Shown: piece by piece, positions 40,814 through 41,069 of the stretch
How the letters are laid out: every line of letters begins with the position of its first letter
Position numbering within the stretch: the first letter of the stretch is position 1
Assembly (NCBI GenBank): GCA_018398765.1
Contig: JAHBMJ010000128.1
Coordinates: forward strand, 1-41,069
DNA from: Chromera velia
Lineage: Eukaryota; Sar; Chromeraceae
DNA: 41,069 bases
Direction of reading: 5' to 3'
Notes under the pieces: generated by a model
The model's database searches: none
The model's input: only the letters and a program-made list of their open reading frames with translations
Told to the model about the DNA's origin: nothing
Position numbers and translations under genes: made by a program

Positions 40814-41069
40814 CTCACCGTCTCCCCTATTAACTCTGTGTATGTGGGATTTACAGCTACAAGTTCACAGTCAACTACCGTACAACGACTTCGATTCATA
40901 ACCACAAACCACCCATGCTATGCTACCTGCCCAGTACAGATGTAATTGGTAATCCTGAATAAACAAATAATAATGGAAGTGTTGATGGTAAAGATGATAA
41001 GGTAACTTGGTTATATAGTTGTACTATGGTTGGTATGGTTGCAGGCAGCCCTGTCTAATGCCTGCTCTA

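Larger units (their letters stand above)
37440..41069. repeat. AT-rich mosaic of scrambled short modules joined at CACACACAGAGTTAA-type motifs
   Basis: About 20 copies of a motif near CCTACCACACACACAGAGTTAA, or its reverse complement TTAACTCTGTGTGTGTGG, occur in both orientations. Examples begin near 37469, 37734, 37927, 38046, 38258, 38551, 38738, 39026, 39162, 39267, 39353, 39643, 39898, 40691 and 40835. Between them, longer modules recur directly and inverted (listed separately). No frame of credible coding length exists. Composition and texture differ abruptly from everything to the left. Confidence 0.85.

Noticed and set aside
37440-41069. CRISPR array
   Set aside because: The repeated motif occurs in both orientations at irregular spacing with recurring, not unique, spacers, in eukaryotic DNA.
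37440-41069. Telomere or subtelomeric tandem repeat
   Set aside because: No TTTAGGG-like unit and no head-to-tail array; modules are shuffled and inverted.

Overview
The window is nuclear DNA of a microbial eukaryote. Genes are split by many short GT-AG introns. There are non-LTR retrotransposons, microsatellites in nearly every intron, and two assembly ambiguities (an N run at 23542-23569 and one N at 27667). The mix of a selenoprotein with in-frame UGA and a huge mosaic receptor built from PPC-like, RCC1, EGF, HYR and GCC2/GCC3-like parts would fit a free-living alveolate such as a chromerid alga. That assignment is inference; no organism-specific marker is visible.

Layout. 1-485 (-): N-terminal part of an unrecognised gene running off the left edge. 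1814-2737 (+): two-exon cysteine-rich, probably zinc-binding protein. 2738-3520: AT-rich, empty. 3530-8399 (-): at least four phase-compatible exons of a large unrecognised protein. 8400-10236: unresolved. 10237-10920 (+): selenoprotein T, with its selenocysteine UGA at 10486-10488. 12132-18740 (-): a nearly full-length but decayed LINE (Cys/Ser-rich ORF1, AP-endonuclease, reverse transcriptase) flanked by 105-106 bp direct repeats. 19379-20165 (-): a 5'-truncated second LINE of the same family. 20237-36313 (-): one gene of about 20 exons, reconstructed here with consistent phases throughout, encoding about 3,100 residues. 37440-41069: an AT-rich, gene-free mosaic of short modules repeated in both orientations and joined at a CACACACAGAGTTAA-type motif.

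The large minus-strand gene is the centrepiece. In order it encodes a signal peptide, PPC-like module 1, a Cys-containing linker, PPC-like modules 2 and 3, a seven-bladed RCC1 propeller, a calcium-binding-type EGF, a second RCC1 propeller, two HYR domains, an ephrin-receptor-like Cys-rich stalk, a multi-pass membrane region and a Cys-rich/acidic cytoplasmic tail. Every ectodomain module is bounded by phase-1 introns, the signature of exon shuffling. The two RCC1 cassettes are a recent tandem duplication. The first PPC module carries two apparent frameshifts, so the allele or assembly is imperfect there.

Lines of evidence for function are mostly family resemblance read by eye. Exon borders come from splice motifs and phase arithmetic, not from transcripts.
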